Counted from the first letter of the stretch, positions 9,971-18,783 are shown. The stretch is DNA of 64,000 nt from Eubacterium sp. AF36-5BH (GCF_003460505.1 NZ_QTVG01000004.1:186001-250000), one strand, 5' to 3'. The notes: a model not told the origin generated them from the sequence alone. A program made the numbers and translations.

Positions 9971-12739
9971 ATGAAAAGATTAAAGAAAATAATTGGAATA
10001 ATACTTGCCGTCTCTTTTGTAATAACAGGAATACCACAGCTGGGTAGTGTAGGAGTAAAAGCAGTTTCTACCACAAAGGAAATCTATCCTGGATTTATAA
10101 AAGCAGATGGTACGAATTTAAAAAATGAAAAGGGTGATACCGTGTATTTGCGTGGAGTAAATGCAGGTGGTTATATGTTACAGGAAATCTGGCTGTGTGC
10201 AACATATGGTGGAAATATCAGATGCCAGAAAAACATTCTGGATACTTTAAATTCCAGATTTGGCAGTGAAAAGGCAAAAAATCTTATTAGTGCATATGAA
10301 GACAATTATTGGACAACCGGTGATTTCGAAAATTGTGCAAAACTTGGCATTAATTGTATCAGACTTCCAATTTGGTACAGAAATCTTGTTGATGAAAATG
10401 GCAACTGGTATGACAATGCCTTTGATAAAATTGACTGGTTTGTGGAAACAGCAGGTCGATATGGCATATATGTAATTATTGATATGCATGGTGCATATGG
10501 TTCACAAAATGGCAGTCACAACTCAGGTATTTACGGTGGAAGCACAAATCAGCAAAAAAAGGACAATTCAAAATTGTTCTTTGGAACAGACGCAAGTACA
10601 AATCAGGCAAAATATTTGGATATGTGGTTAAAAATTGCACAGCATTACAAAGATAATCCTGTTGTTGCAGGTTATGATTTGCTTAATGAACCAATGGCAG
10701 ATTATATGAATGCGACAGATGTAAACGTATCAAAGGAGGAAAGACTTAGTACATTGTGGAATGTATATGATAAGGCTTACAAAAAGATAAGAACAGTTGA
10801 CAGAAATCACGTTATTATTATGGAAGCCGTGTGGGATGCAGACACTCTTCCCAAGCCTTCTGATAAACAGTGGACAAACGTAATGTACGAATATCATCAG
10901 TATTTGTACAGTGATTACAGTGACAAAGACAAACAGGTTGCTGCAATGCAGAGCAAAATAAACAATATAAAAGGTGCAGGTTATAATGTGCCAAGTTATA
11001 TTGGAGAATTTAATATGATGTCAAACAGTGATTCATGGAGTGCAGGTGTTAAATTATTAAATAACAATAATTTAAGTTGGACAGTTTGGAACTACAAATG
11101 TACAAAACAATATGGAAACTGGGGATTATTTAATACTCCGGGAAACGGCGACGGCAACGATGCTGATACTAAAAAGTATTGGGCAGATGTAGAAACTGAT
11201 TCTTATGAAGATATATTATCAAAATGGTCAAATCAGGGAAGCGTTGAAAGAAATACAAATGTAACGGACAAAATAAAAAGTTATTTTCCGGGTACAGTGG
11301 ACAATCTTGCAGAGTCTAAAATTAAAAGTGTAAGCCTTGTGAATGCTGATGGAATGTTAAACCAAATAGATGTAAACTGGTATCCAAAGGCAGATATGGC
11401 TAAAGATACAAAGTACAACATTTATATTGATGACAGTACAACCAGTGTGGCAACTATATCCCAGTCTGATATAAAATCAGAGAGTAAAGTTATAAAGGCA
11501 ACAGATTATACAAATCAAAGTGGTGTAGTAAAAGATTCGGACAGTAGCGGAAAACCGGTAAATATAGGTGGAACCCATAATGGTGACTGGGTAGAATACA
11601 AAGACATTTCAGTATCAAAGCCTATAACCTCTGTCACTTTTAACTATTCATGTGATAAAAATGCAAACGGTACAATTTATGTATATGATAAAAGTATGGA
11701 TAGTGTTCCTATTGGATCTATTAAAATTACACCACCAACTGCAAATGCAGGATGGGGAGACTATGTTACAAAAACAATTGACTTGTACGAGCCTTTAAAA
11801 GAGGGGAAACATACTATTTACTTAAAATTTGTAAATGATATTTCAGGTAATGTTGTGAATTTAAAAGATTTTACATTAATAAGTTCATATGGAAATGTGA
11901 AGCTTGAAAATGTGGCTGCAGGAAAGCATAAAGTTACTGTACAGGCAACTTTAAATGAACAGGTATCAAAAGGAACAACATCACATGAAGTTGAAGTTGT
12001 GTCAGAAAATACAATGTTAAAGTCTGACAGGATTACAGTTGAGGGATTTCAGATTAAAACAAATGGAAATAGGTATTACAACACAAAGGGCGAAGTTTTA
12101 TTTGATGAAGAAGGAAGTGAGAAAAAAGTAGCCTTTAGAACAGTTTGTAAAGCACCTGATATTGGACAGACTATTACAGTTTCAGGAAAGAATTACACCG
12201 TAAAAAATACAGGGGTAATATACACAATCGACCCTAACAGTTCAGGAAAATCGGCTGATGATGTATTGGATAACACATATTCAATACTAAATACTCAGGC
12301 TATTAGTGGTAATGAATATACCTATAGAGGAGCAAGGCAATACAACAACATGGATTATACATTTGGCTATGTGACAACAGACAATGGAATATTAAGCAAA
12401 GAAGATGGCACAATGAAGTATGTCAGAACAATGAGTAACAACTCATATTATGGTAGCGATGGCACACTAAATGTTATGACAAATTCATTCCATATAAGAG
12501 GTTTTGTTGTGGCAGAAGATGGTACTTTGATTTACGGCACGGATACAGTAACAATGTCCATACCTGAAGTTGCAAATTACCTTTACAAAAATGTGTTGTC
12601 ATCAAACTACAATGGTCACGCATATCTTTATGATACAATTTTACACAGAATAAGTTCTGAAAATCCTTACTATTGTGATGAGAATCATAAAGTGGATTAC
12701 GGTTGGAATGACAACCTATATAATCCTGGCAAAAAATAA
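9971..12739 (+). CDS. Secreted GH5-family beta-glucanase with CBM6 and shared C-terminal module
   Basis: 922 residues with a signal peptide (1-33). The GH5 catalytic domain (about 40-440) shows RGVNAGGYM, IDMHGAYGSQNG, the acid/base in LLNEP (Glu240) and the nucleophile in YIGEFNM (Glu346). The IDMHGAYGSQNG block and RGVN start resemble exo-1,3-beta-glucanase-type GH5 members more than classical endocellulases, so the substrate is uncertain. A CBM6 domain (about 507-638) interrupts what looks like a fibronectin-type III-like domain (halves at 450-497 and 640-680). The last 235 residues (about 687-922; VEGFQIKT, VAFRTVC, VANYLYKN) match the end of the giant protein upstream. It follows the small gene by 30 bases and ends the cluster with a strong terminator. 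Expected to cleave beta-glucans outside the cell. Confidence 0.85.
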   Translation: MKRLKKIIGIILAVSFVITGIPQLGSVGVKAVSTTKEIYPGFIKADGTNLKNEKGDTVYLRGVNAGGYMLQEIWLCATYGGNIRCQKNILDTLNSRFGSEKAKNLISAYEDNYWTTGDFENCAKLGINCIRLPIWYRNLVDENGNWYDNAFDKIDWFVETAGRYGIYVIIDMHGAYGSQNGSHNSGIYGGSTNQQKKDNSKLFFGTDASTNQAKYLDMWLKIAQHYKDNPVVAGYDLLNEPMADYMNATDVNVSKEERLSTLWNVYDKAYKKIRTVDRNHVIIMEAVWDADTLPKPSDKQWTNVMYEYHQYLYSDYSDKDKQVAAMQSKINNIKGAGYNVPSYIGEFNMMSNSDSWSAGVKLLNNNNLSWTVWNYKCTKQYGNWGLFNTPGNGDGNDADTKKYWADVETDSYEDILSKWSNQGSVERNTNVTDKIKSYFPGTVDNLAESKIKSVSLVNADGMLNQIDVNWYPKADMAKDTKYNIYIDDSTTSVATISQSDIKSESKVIKATDYTNQSGVVKDSDSSGKPVNIGGTHNGDWVEYKDISVSKPITSVTFNYSCDKNANGTIYVYDKSMDSVPIGSIKITPPTANAGWGDYVTKTIDLYEPLKEGKHTIYLKFVNDISGNVVNLKDFTLISSYGNVKLENVAAGKHKVTVQATLNEQVSKGTTSHEVEVVSENTMLKSDRITVEGFQIKTNGNRYYNTKGEVLFDEEGSEKKVAFRTVCKAPDIGQTITVSGKNYTVKNTGVIYTIDPNSSGKSADDVLDNTYSILNTQAISGNEYTYRGARQYNNMDYTFGYVTTDNGILSKEDGTMKYVRTMSNNSYYGSDGTLNVMTNSFHIRGFVVAEDGTLIYGTDTVTMSIPEVANYLYKNVLSSNYNGHAYLYDTILHRISSENPYYCDENHKVDYGWNDNLYNPGKK

Positions 12740-12773
12740 ATATAGTCTTTATAGAAAATCAAACATATATTAT

Positions 12774-12810
12774 AATAATGCCGGAGAGAAAAAATCTCCG
12801 GTATTATTTT
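12774..12810 (+). terminator. Rho-independent terminator after GH5 gene
   Basis: A 14-bp stem with one G-T pair (AATAATGCCGGAGA with TCTCCGGTATTATT) is followed by a T-rich tract. It closes the surface-protein cluster. Confidence 0.85.
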
Positions 12811-12952
12811 TATACGTAAATAGGAAATTATTTTTTAAAATGTAAATTTAATAATATGGAAAATTATATTATAAAAATTAACCTAATAGTAGAAAAATAT
12901 ATATTCTAAGCACATAAATTTAAAAATATTAATTAGAACAAAAGGAGATATC

Positions 12953-13195
12953 ATGAGAATAGATAAATTTTTAAAGGTTTCAAGAATAATAAAAAGAAGA
13001 ACAGTGGCAAATGAGGCATGTGATGCAGGAAGAGTTTTGGTAAACGGACAGCCGGCTAAGGCTTCAAGAGATGTAAAAGAGGGAGACAAAATAGAAATTC
13101 AGTTTGGTCAAAGAACTGTAAAGGTGGAAGTTTTAAGCACAAAAGAAATAGTTAAAAAAGAAGAAGCAGTAGACATGTACAAAGAGATTGATTAA
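12953..13195 (+). CDS. rqcP: S4-domain RNA-binding protein RqcP/YabO
   Basis: 80 residues, almost all one S4 RNA-binding domain (MRIDKFLKVSRIIKRR, then DAGRVLVNGQPAKAS). RqcP (YabO in Bacillus) works with RqcH on split 50S subunits to add poly-alanine tails to stalled nascent chains. The ATG follows AAAGGAGAT at 12941-12949. It heads the same gene series as in Bacillus: yabO, yabP, yabQ, divIC, spoIIE, tilS, hpt, ftsH. Hsp15 is a related S4 family, but the context favours RqcP. Confidence 0.85.
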   Translation: MRIDKFLKVSRIIKRRTVANEACDAGRVLVNGQPAKASRDVKEGDKIEIQFGQRTVKVEVLSTKEIVKKEEAVDMYKEID

Positions 13196-13265
13196 AATGC
13201 AACTGCAAGACATATTTCTCACATAACCTAATATATTATTATATAGAAAACTTTTCGAGGTTAAT

Positions 13266-13550
13266 ATGGAAGCAGGCAGTACACCAAGAACCCACAAACT
13301 TTCAATGGACAATAGAAAGCAGATGAATTTGACAGGGATTAAAGACGTAGTGGCTTTCGACTTGAATCAGGTTTTACTTGAATCAAATTTAGGTATGGTA
13401 CATATAAAGGGTAGCGACCTAAAGGTAACTAAGCTTACAATTGAAAAAGGCGAGGTAAATATTTCAGGAAAAATTGACAGTATTGTTTATTCAGACGTAA
13501 AGGATTATGGAGAAAAAAGTAAGTCTATTTTGAAGAGGATGTTTGAATAA
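13266..13550 (+). CDS. yabP: Sporulation protein YabP
   Basis: 94 residues of the YabP/YqfC family (HKLSMDNRKQMNLTGIKDV, then FDLNQVLLESNLGMVHIKG). In Bacillus YabP is made in the mother cell and is needed for spore cortex/coat formation. The ATG at 13266 follows GAGG at 13257-13260. It overlaps yabQ by one base (TAATG), so the two are translationally coupled. Confidence 0.9.
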   Translation: MEAGSTPRTHKLSMDNRKQMNLTGIKDVVAFDLNQVLLESNLGMVHIKGSDLKVTKLTIEKGEVNISGKIDSIVYSDVKDYGEKSKSILKRMFE

Positions 13551-14050
13551 TGAGTCCGCAGATTTCTCAGGAAGCATTGCTTATTGTAATGAGCCTGTAT
13601 GGTGGACTTGTTTTAGCTGTCTGCTATGATATGGTTCGGGTTTGCAGAAGAATTTTCAAAGTGGGAATTGTTTCCATGATTATTCAGGATGTTATTTATT
13701 GGACGATTTCTGCAATATTTATGTTTAATATATACTTGAAATATAATTACGGCAGACCTAGATTCTTTTCAATAATCTTTACATTAGGCATAATGGCTTT
13801 GTATGAATGGTTAGTTGGAAGAAAAATTGTTGACAGGGTTGCAAAGTTTCTGTGCAAAGTAAAAACAAAACTTTCTAAAATGTTAAAAAAATTAAACACT
13901 TGCGTGTTTGGTAAAGTAAAGAAAATTGTGACAAAAATGTTAAAACCATTGCAAAAGTTATACAAATTAGATAAACTAAAAAGAGTTAAAAAAGAAAAAA
14001 GGAAGAGAAAATGGCAACAGAAAACAGAAAAGTATCAACAAGAAGATTAA
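13550..14050 (+). CDS. yabQ: Spore cortex biosynthesis protein YabQ
   Basis: 166 residues with about three hydrophobic segments in the first 90 residues (LLIVMSLYGGLVLAVCYDMV; FSIIFTLGIMALYEWLV) and a very basic Lys-rich tail. YabQ is a membrane protein needed for the spore cortex. The start overlaps the yabP stop. The last 40 bases overlap the divIC-like gene in another frame. Confidence 0.85.
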   Translation: MSPQISQEALLIVMSLYGGLVLAVCYDMVRVCRRIFKVGIVSMIIQDVIYWTISAIFMFNIYLKYNYGRPRFFSIIFTLGIMALYEWLVGRKIVDRVAKFLCKVKTKLSKMLKKLNTCVFGKVKKIVTKMLKPLQKLYKLDKLKRVKKEKRKRKWQQKTEKYQQED

Positions 14051-14343
14051 GCAACGCAAGAAGAAAGCGTATTCAAAATAGAAGAATGATGATAGCTATA
14101 TCAGCAGTAGTTGTGGCATTTTGTATTGTCATTGGTGGACAGATGATAAGCAAATACAGCACATTGGCTGATTTAAGAGAGCAGGAAAGAAAATTAAAGA
14201 ATCAATATAAGAAAGAACTACAGTTATCTGAAGAATTAAAGGATCAGGAAGAATATGTTAAAACAGATGATTATGTAGAACAGATGGCTAGAAATTTAGG
14301 TTTATTATATCCTAACGAAGTAATTTTCAAGCCGGAAGATTAA
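14011..14343 (+). CDS. divIC: FtsB/DivIC-family septum protein
   Basis: 110 residues: a basic cytoplasmic start (RRLSNARRKRIQNRR), one transmembrane helix (about 29-48) and a Leu/Glu/Lys-rich coiled coil ending in LGLLYPNEVIFKPED. This is the layout of FtsB/DivIC proteins, which bind FtsL and DivIB at the division site. The ATG at 14011 has GGAAGAG just upstream, inside the end of yabQ. The gene occupies the divIC position of the conserved cluster, which supports the name. Confidence 0.8.
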   Translation: MATENRKVSTRRLSNARRKRIQNRRMMIAISAVVVAFCIVIGGQMISKYSTLADLREQERKLKNQYKKELQLSEELKDQEEYVKTDDYVEQMARNLGLLYPNEVIFKPED

Positions 14344-14439
14344 TAAATCAGTAGAATGAAGAATCAATATTAGCGAATAAGATATGAATTTAATAATTTA
14401 AACAATAGGATAGTTAAATTTTATTACGAGGTTAAAGAG

Positions 14440-14769
14440 ATGAAACAGGTGTATGAAACAAACGATGAAGTAGAACTACAAATGCTTATAGGGCTTTTAG
14501 AAAGCAACGGTATATATACACAAATATACACAGACGGGGCTGGAGATTATCTTAGAATAAAAGGTTCTGATTTTATGATACCTAAAGGCGTGCTTGTAAA
14601 AGACAAAGACTGGAAAGAAGCATTAGAGATAATCAATGCAAATGGCTTTGGAAAAAAGAAAAAAGTAAAAAGAGTCAGAACGCAAATTTGGGCAGCAAGA
14701 ATAGCTTTAGTATTATTTTTAGCTGCTATATTAGGAAACATAATTTATAGTTTAATTGAAAACCTATAG
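14440..14769 (+). CDS. DUF2007-like protein with C-terminal membrane helix
   Basis: 109 residues. The first 70 resemble the DUF2007 'signal-transducing' domain (YETNDEVELQMLIGLLESNG, then KGVLVKDKDWKEALEIINANG), a small ferredoxin-like fold of unknown ligand. A basic stretch (GKKKKVKRVRTQ) and one transmembrane helix (about 86-104) follow. The start follows GAGG at 14428-14431. A terminator behind it separates it from spoIIE. Function unknown. Confidence 0.6.
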   Translation: MKQVYETNDEVELQMLIGLLESNGIYTQIYTDGAGDYLRIKGSDFMIPKGVLVKDKDWKEALEIINANGFGKKKKVKRVRTQIWAARIALVLFLAAILGNIIYSLIENL

Positions 14770-14854
14770 CAATATTGAAATTGAATAGAAATTAACAATA
14801 TAAGTGAAGATTAAATGATTATATTAAAGAATTAAATAACGATTAATTATAAAT

Positions 14855-14903
14855 GCCATATTAAAACCCAGTGGAATGCCAAAAGTTTTGATATGGTTTT
14901 TTT
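14855..14903 (+). terminator. Rho-independent terminator upstream of spoIIE
   Basis: CCATATTAAAAC (14856-14867) pairs with GTTTTGATATGG (14885-14896) with one G-T pair, followed by seven Ts. It isolates spoIIE from the yabO-divIC group. Confidence 0.8.
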
Positions 14904-14975
14904 AATAAGAAATTTTTTTTCAGAATATTCTGTTAAAAAAATACGTTCCACTAGGGATGTATTTTAACAATCTAA

Positions 14976-15041
14976 TGTCGAAATATCTAACGATTATCAT
15001 ACCTTGCTTTGACAAAAAAACATAAACAGAGCTTGTATACT
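14976..15041 (+). promoter_or_regulatory. spoIIE promoter with Spo0A box (0A box, -35, 21-bp spacer, -10)
   Basis: A perfect Spo0A box TGTCGAA lies at 14976-14982. Downstream are TTGACA (15009-15014) and TATACT (15036-15041) separated by 21 bp, too long for ordinary sigma-A recognition. Bacillus spoIIE and spoIIG promoters are known to have the same unusual 21-22 bp spacing and to need phosphorylated Spo0A. TTTGACA at 15008-15014 is itself a 6/7 match to an inverted 0A box, so Spo0A may bind over the -35 as at spoIIG. The rest of the 14770-15072 gap holds only the terminator at 14855. Confidence 0.85.
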
Positions 15042-15072
15042 ATTTCTTGTGAAAAAAACAAGGAGGGATGGT

Positions 15073-16776
15073 ATGCAAAAAATATTAAAACCAATATTGA
15101 TAATAGCCATGAGTGTATTAACCTGTTTAATGCCAATGCTTGGTTACTATACAATAGGAGAAAGCTGGTATGGGGCATTGTGTCAAATGAAAGGCGTGCC
15201 TTTAGTTACATTGCCACTTATGATGTACACAATATTTATAAACGGTGGTTTTATGGTTGCAGTGAAATACGGCACGATTATGGCAACCACCGGTATATGC
15301 ATAACCCAGTATAAAAAAATCAGCAATCAGTATAACCCATACGTAGTGGCGGTAATTGCCACAGTTATTACTGTGCTGGTGGAGGCGGTTGACTGGTCAA
15401 TAGACGGAATGATGAAAATTGACTTATACGGTTTAGTACCAATTGTAATGCTTACCTGGTCAATGACAGTAATTTTTACATACTTTATAAAATATGTAAG
15501 TGATTATGTTCCAAACCATAAGTCGTTGCAGGAGGCAATAAGCAAACAGGAAGATATAAGAAACGAAAGTATTTTACGGACCTCAAAGGCATTTAAAAAT
15601 CTTGCATCAGAGCTTAAAAGAATGAGTGGTATTGACAGGGATTACGACGTATCCATGGAAGGTTGTGTGGAACAGGAGATTGCAAACAGTGCCTGTAGAG
15701 GTTGTGCCAACGGTCAGATTCAATATCTGGAGCGGGCAAAAATAAATTACTTATGGTACAACAAACTTCTGGAAACAAGAGAAGCAATGGCTGTGCAGTT
15801 TAATGAAATGGCAAAAGTAATGGAAAATTACACTAAACCAATTTACAGCGAAAAGAAAACAACTCTAGGAATGGACGATTATATAAAACATAAGTTACGG
15901 GAAAACAAAGTTATAGCAAGAAGAATTTATATAAATGAAAATAGTAAAGGCATGTTAGAGGTGAGACTTTTTGCCAAAAAAAAGAAAAAAACTGATGTTA
16001 AATCAGATGTAATTAAAAAGGTAGTAAGTCAGGCTTTAGGCAAAAAGGTACGCCTTTCCATAGACAGCATTGTTAATATTACGGAAGATTACAATGAGTA
16101 TGTTTTATTAGAAGAAGTAAATTTTATGACAATAAGTGGAACTGCCAGACAGACAAAAAATAACGAGAACGTTTCAGGAGACAATTTCGCTGTCATGAAT
16201 TTAAACAGTGGGCAGACTTTTATGAGTATATGTGACGGTATGGGTTCTGGAAAAAGAGCAGGGGGCTATAGTGAACTTATAATTGATTTGCTGGAAAAAA
16301 TGATAGACAGTGGCTTTGAAGAGGGAACAACTTTGAAACTTGCCAACTCGATAATGCTAACAGGAAATCAGTGGCAGGAGCCGGCAGCAGTGGACATGGC
16401 TTTAATTGACCAATACTCAGGAACGTGTCAGTTTTTAAAATTAGGTGCAGCCTGTACTTATATTAAACGTGGAAACTGGGTAGAATGTATTAAGTCCACA
16501 TCCCTTCCAATGGGAGTATTCCAGGAAGTGGATATGGAAACTATAACGAAAAAACTGTACGATGGCGATTTTGTAATCATGGTTTCAGATGGAATTGTAG
16601 ATGCCCTTGATGAGCCTGACAAGGAGGAGGCTATGGGTAGAATTATCATGGACATTAAAACATCCAATTCAAAACAAATGGCAATGGAGATTTTAACCAG
16701 AGCATTAGCCAGGTCAAAGGGGGTGCCGGAAGATGACATGACAGTTATTTGTACGGGAATCTGGGAGAAAATCTAA
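15073..16776 (+). CDS. spoIIE: Stage II sporulation protein E, PP2C phosphatase
   Basis: 567 residues. The ATG at 15073 is preferred: AGGAGGG (15061-15067) is correctly placed for it, and an upstream GTG at 15049 lies where transcription should begin. The protein has about five membrane helices in residues 1-150, a central coiled region with a Cys cluster (EQEIANSACRGCANGQ), and a C-terminal PP2C phosphatase domain (NFAVMNLN, ICDGMGSGKRAG, MVSDGIVDALDEPD). SpoIIE dephosphorylates SpoIIAA to release sigma-F in the forespore. The Bacillus protein is about 830 residues with ten helices, so the membrane part here is reduced by about half. It is transcribed from a Spo0A-type promoter. Confidence 0.95.
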   Translation: MQKILKPILIIAMSVLTCLMPMLGYYTIGESWYGALCQMKGVPLVTLPLMMYTIFINGGFMVAVKYGTIMATTGICITQYKKISNQYNPYVVAVIATVITVLVEAVDWSIDGMMKIDLYGLVPIVMLTWSMTVIFTYFIKYVSDYVPNHKSLQEAISKQEDIRNESILRTSKAFKNLASELKRMSGIDRDYDVSMEGCVEQEIANSACRGCANGQIQYLERAKINYLWYNKLLETREAMAVQFNEMAKVMENYTKPIYSEKKTTLGMDDYIKHKLRENKVIARRIYINENSKGMLEVRLFAKKKKKTDVKSDVIKKVVSQALGKKVRLSIDSIVNITEDYNEYVLLEEVNFMTISGTARQTKNNENVSGDNFAVMNLNSGQTFMSICDGMGSGKRAGGYSELIIDLLEKMIDSGFEEGTTLKLANSIMLTGNQWQEPAAVDMALIDQYSGTCQFLKLGAACTYIKRGNWVECIKSTSLPMGVFQEVDMETITKKLYDGDFVIMVSDGIVDALDEPDKEEAMGRIIMDIKTSNSKQMAMEILTRALARSKGVPEDDMTVICTGIWEKI

Positions 16777-16814
16777 TAAATTAGTCATAAAAATAGTTTT
16801 ACTTCTTTGAAAGT

Positions 16815-16843
16815 TTGACATCGAAACACCCATAAAGTATCAT
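16815..16843 (+). promoter_or_regulatory. Sigma-A promoter for tilS
   Basis: TTGACA (16815-16820), 17-bp spacer, TATCAT (16838-16843). The expected transcription start is near 16850, which is the tilS ATG itself. Confidence 0.75.
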
Positions 16844-16849
16844 AGAATT

Positions 16850-18217
16850 ATGTTGAAAAAAGTGATAAGTTACATTGAAAAAAATAAAATATTACAAGAT
16901 GGAGACAGCGTCTTACTTGGAGTTTCCGGGGGCGCTGATTCTGTCTGTATGCTACATGTGTTGTACAGTTTAAGAGAAAAGTATCACTTGAAGCTATACG
17001 TTGTTCACGTAAATCACGGAATCAGAGGTAGCGAGGCAAAACGCGATGCAGATTTCGTAGAACAAATGGCTGAAAATTTGCAAATACCTTTTAGAGTTGT
17101 GACGGCAAATATACCTGAAATGGCAAAAGAACAGAAATTATCAGAGGAGGAAGCCGGAAGAATATTCAGATATAACACTTTTGAACAGGTGGCAAATGAA
17201 GTTGGAGCAAACAAAATAGCAGTGGCTCACAACTTAAATGATAACAGCGAGACGGTTCTTTTTAATTTGTTTAGAGGTAGCAGACTGAAAGGTTTAACGG
17301 GAATTTCTCCAATGAGAGGGCAGATTATCAGACCGCTACTTTGCTGTAGCAGAAATGAAATAGAGCAGTATCTACAGGAAAACAATTTGAGTTACTGTAC
17401 TGACAGCACCAATAAAGAGACAGATTACAGCAGAAACAGGATTCGCCTTAAGCTAATGCCCTATATAAAAGAAAATATTAATCAAAAAGCGGAATATAAT
17501 ATAGTAAATGCGGCTGAAAATTTATCTCAGGTGTATGAATATATTTACGGTGAGGCACAGAAGGCATATAAGATTCATGTGAAAGATAATGTTTTACTTA
17601 ATTCGGCAGAAGATCTTAATGTTGTAATTTTACAGGAGGTCGTCAGAATGTGGATTTTGGAAAACACCGGTAAACTAAAAGACATAAAGGCTAATCACGT
17701 TAATATTGTAATTGGGTTATTGTCAAATCAGGTCTCAAAGAAATCGGAACTACCATACGGCTTAAAGTTAATTAAAACATACGAAGGTGTGAAAGTTTTA
17801 CCTGAAAATAACGAAGGAAAAGATAGCAACAGGCAGACGATTATTGAAGGCGGTAAGATTTTTAACACAGAAAAGATTACAGTTACAGTGGAAAATGAAA
17901 GTTTTGACAAATCAAATATCCCTGATTTGTTATATACTAAATGGCTTGATTATGATAAAATAAAGGGATTGACACTGAGAAAAAGACTTCCGGGAGATTA
18001 TATTGAAATTAGCGGAAGTGAATCGGGAAGAAGTGTAAAAAAGAAACTGAAAAAATATTTTATAGACAATAAAATTCCACAGGAAGAAAGAAACAATATA
18101 TGGTTGCTGGCAGACGGGAATCATGTTGTGTGGATTGTTGGATATAGAATAAGTGAGATGTGCAAGGTAACAGATAGTACAAAAAGAATTATTAAAATCA
18201 CATACAATAAGGAGTAA
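16850..18217 (+). CDS. tilS: tRNA(Ile)-lysidine synthase TilS
   Basis: 455 residues. The ATP-pyrophosphatase P-loop SGGADS lies at residues 26-31, followed by VVHVNHGIRG, AVAHNLNDNSET and the C-terminal TilS domain (LTLRKRLPGDYI, KKKLKKYFIDNKIPQEERN). The enzyme changes the wobble C of tRNA-Ile(CAU) to lysidine so that it reads AUA. AUA codons are frequent in this window. No ribosome site precedes the ATG and the promoter places the transcript start at that ATG, so the message may be leaderless. It is followed by hpt with a 5-base gap, as in Bacillus. Confidence 0.95.
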   Translation: MLKKVISYIEKNKILQDGDSVLLGVSGGADSVCMLHVLYSLREKYHLKLYVVHVNHGIRGSEAKRDADFVEQMAENLQIPFRVVTANIPEMAKEQKLSEEEAGRIFRYNTFEQVANEVGANKIAVAHNLNDNSETVLFNLFRGSRLKGLTGISPMRGQIIRPLLCCSRNEIEQYLQENNLSYCTDSTNKETDYSRNRIRLKLMPYIKENINQKAEYNIVNAAENLSQVYEYIYGEAQKAYKIHVKDNVLLNSAEDLNVVILQEVVRMWILENTGKLKDIKANHVNIVIGLLSNQVSKKSELPYGLKLIKTYEGVKVLPENNEGKDSNRQTIIEGGKIFNTEKITVTVENESFDKSNIPDLLYTKWLDYDKIKGLTLRKRLPGDYIEISGSESGRSVKKKLKKYFIDNKIPQEERNNIWLLADGNHVVWIVGYRISEMCKVTDSTKRIIKITYNKE

Positions 18218-18222
18218 GGATT

Positions 18223-18744
18223 ATGATACACAAGATTTCAGAGTACATTAGTGAAGAAAAATTAGATAAGAGAATTAGAGAGATTGCAGCAGAAATCAGC
18301 AAAGACTATGCAAAGAAAGAAATCAGACTTGTTTGTATTTTAAAAGGAAGTATTTTCTATACATGTGAGTTGGCAAAAAGATTAACTGTTCCTGTTACAC
18401 TTGATTTTATGAGTGTTTCAAGCTATGGCTCAGGAACAGAAAGCTCAGGCGATATCAAAATCAAAAAAGATTTAGATGAAAGCATTGAAGGCTTAGATGT
18501 TATTGTAGTAGAGGATATCATTGACTCAGGCAATACATTAAGCAAATTAATTCCAATGCTAAAGGATAGAAATCCTGCAAGCATTAAGGTAACAACATTA
18601 CTTGATAAGCCTGACAGAAGAGAAGTTGACATGAATGTTGACTATGTAGGTTTTGAAATTGAAGACAAGTTCGTAGTAGGTTATGGTTTAGATTATGACC
18701 AGAGCTACAGAGATTTACCATATATTGGTATCGTAGAACTTTAA
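18223..18744 (+). CDS. hpt: Hypoxanthine phosphoribosyltransferase
   Basis: 173 residues with the PRPP-binding loop VVEDIIDSGNTL, FMSVSSYGSGT and the purine-contact end FVVGYGLDYDQSYRDLPYIG. It salvages hypoxanthine or guanine to IMP or GMP in the cytoplasm. The ATG is behind AAGGAG, 5 bases after tilS. The tilS-hpt-ftsH order is conserved in Firmicutes. Confidence 0.95.
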   Translation: MIHKISEYISEEKLDKRIREIAAEISKDYAKKEIRLVCILKGSIFYTCELAKRLTVPVTLDFMSVSSYGSGTESSGDIKIKKDLDESIEGLDVIVVEDIIDSGNTLSKLIPMLKDRNPASIKVTTLLDKPDRREVDMNVDYVGFEIEDKFVVGYGLDYDQSYRDLPYIGIVEL

Positions 18745-18783
18745 TATAAATTGACACAAATTATGAAATGCGAGGAGGAAGAT

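Noticed and set aside
15009..15314. 101-codon plus-strand ORF overlapping the spoIIE start
   Set aside because: Its start lies in the spoIIE promoter -35, it has no ribosome site, and it is the other frame of spoIIE.
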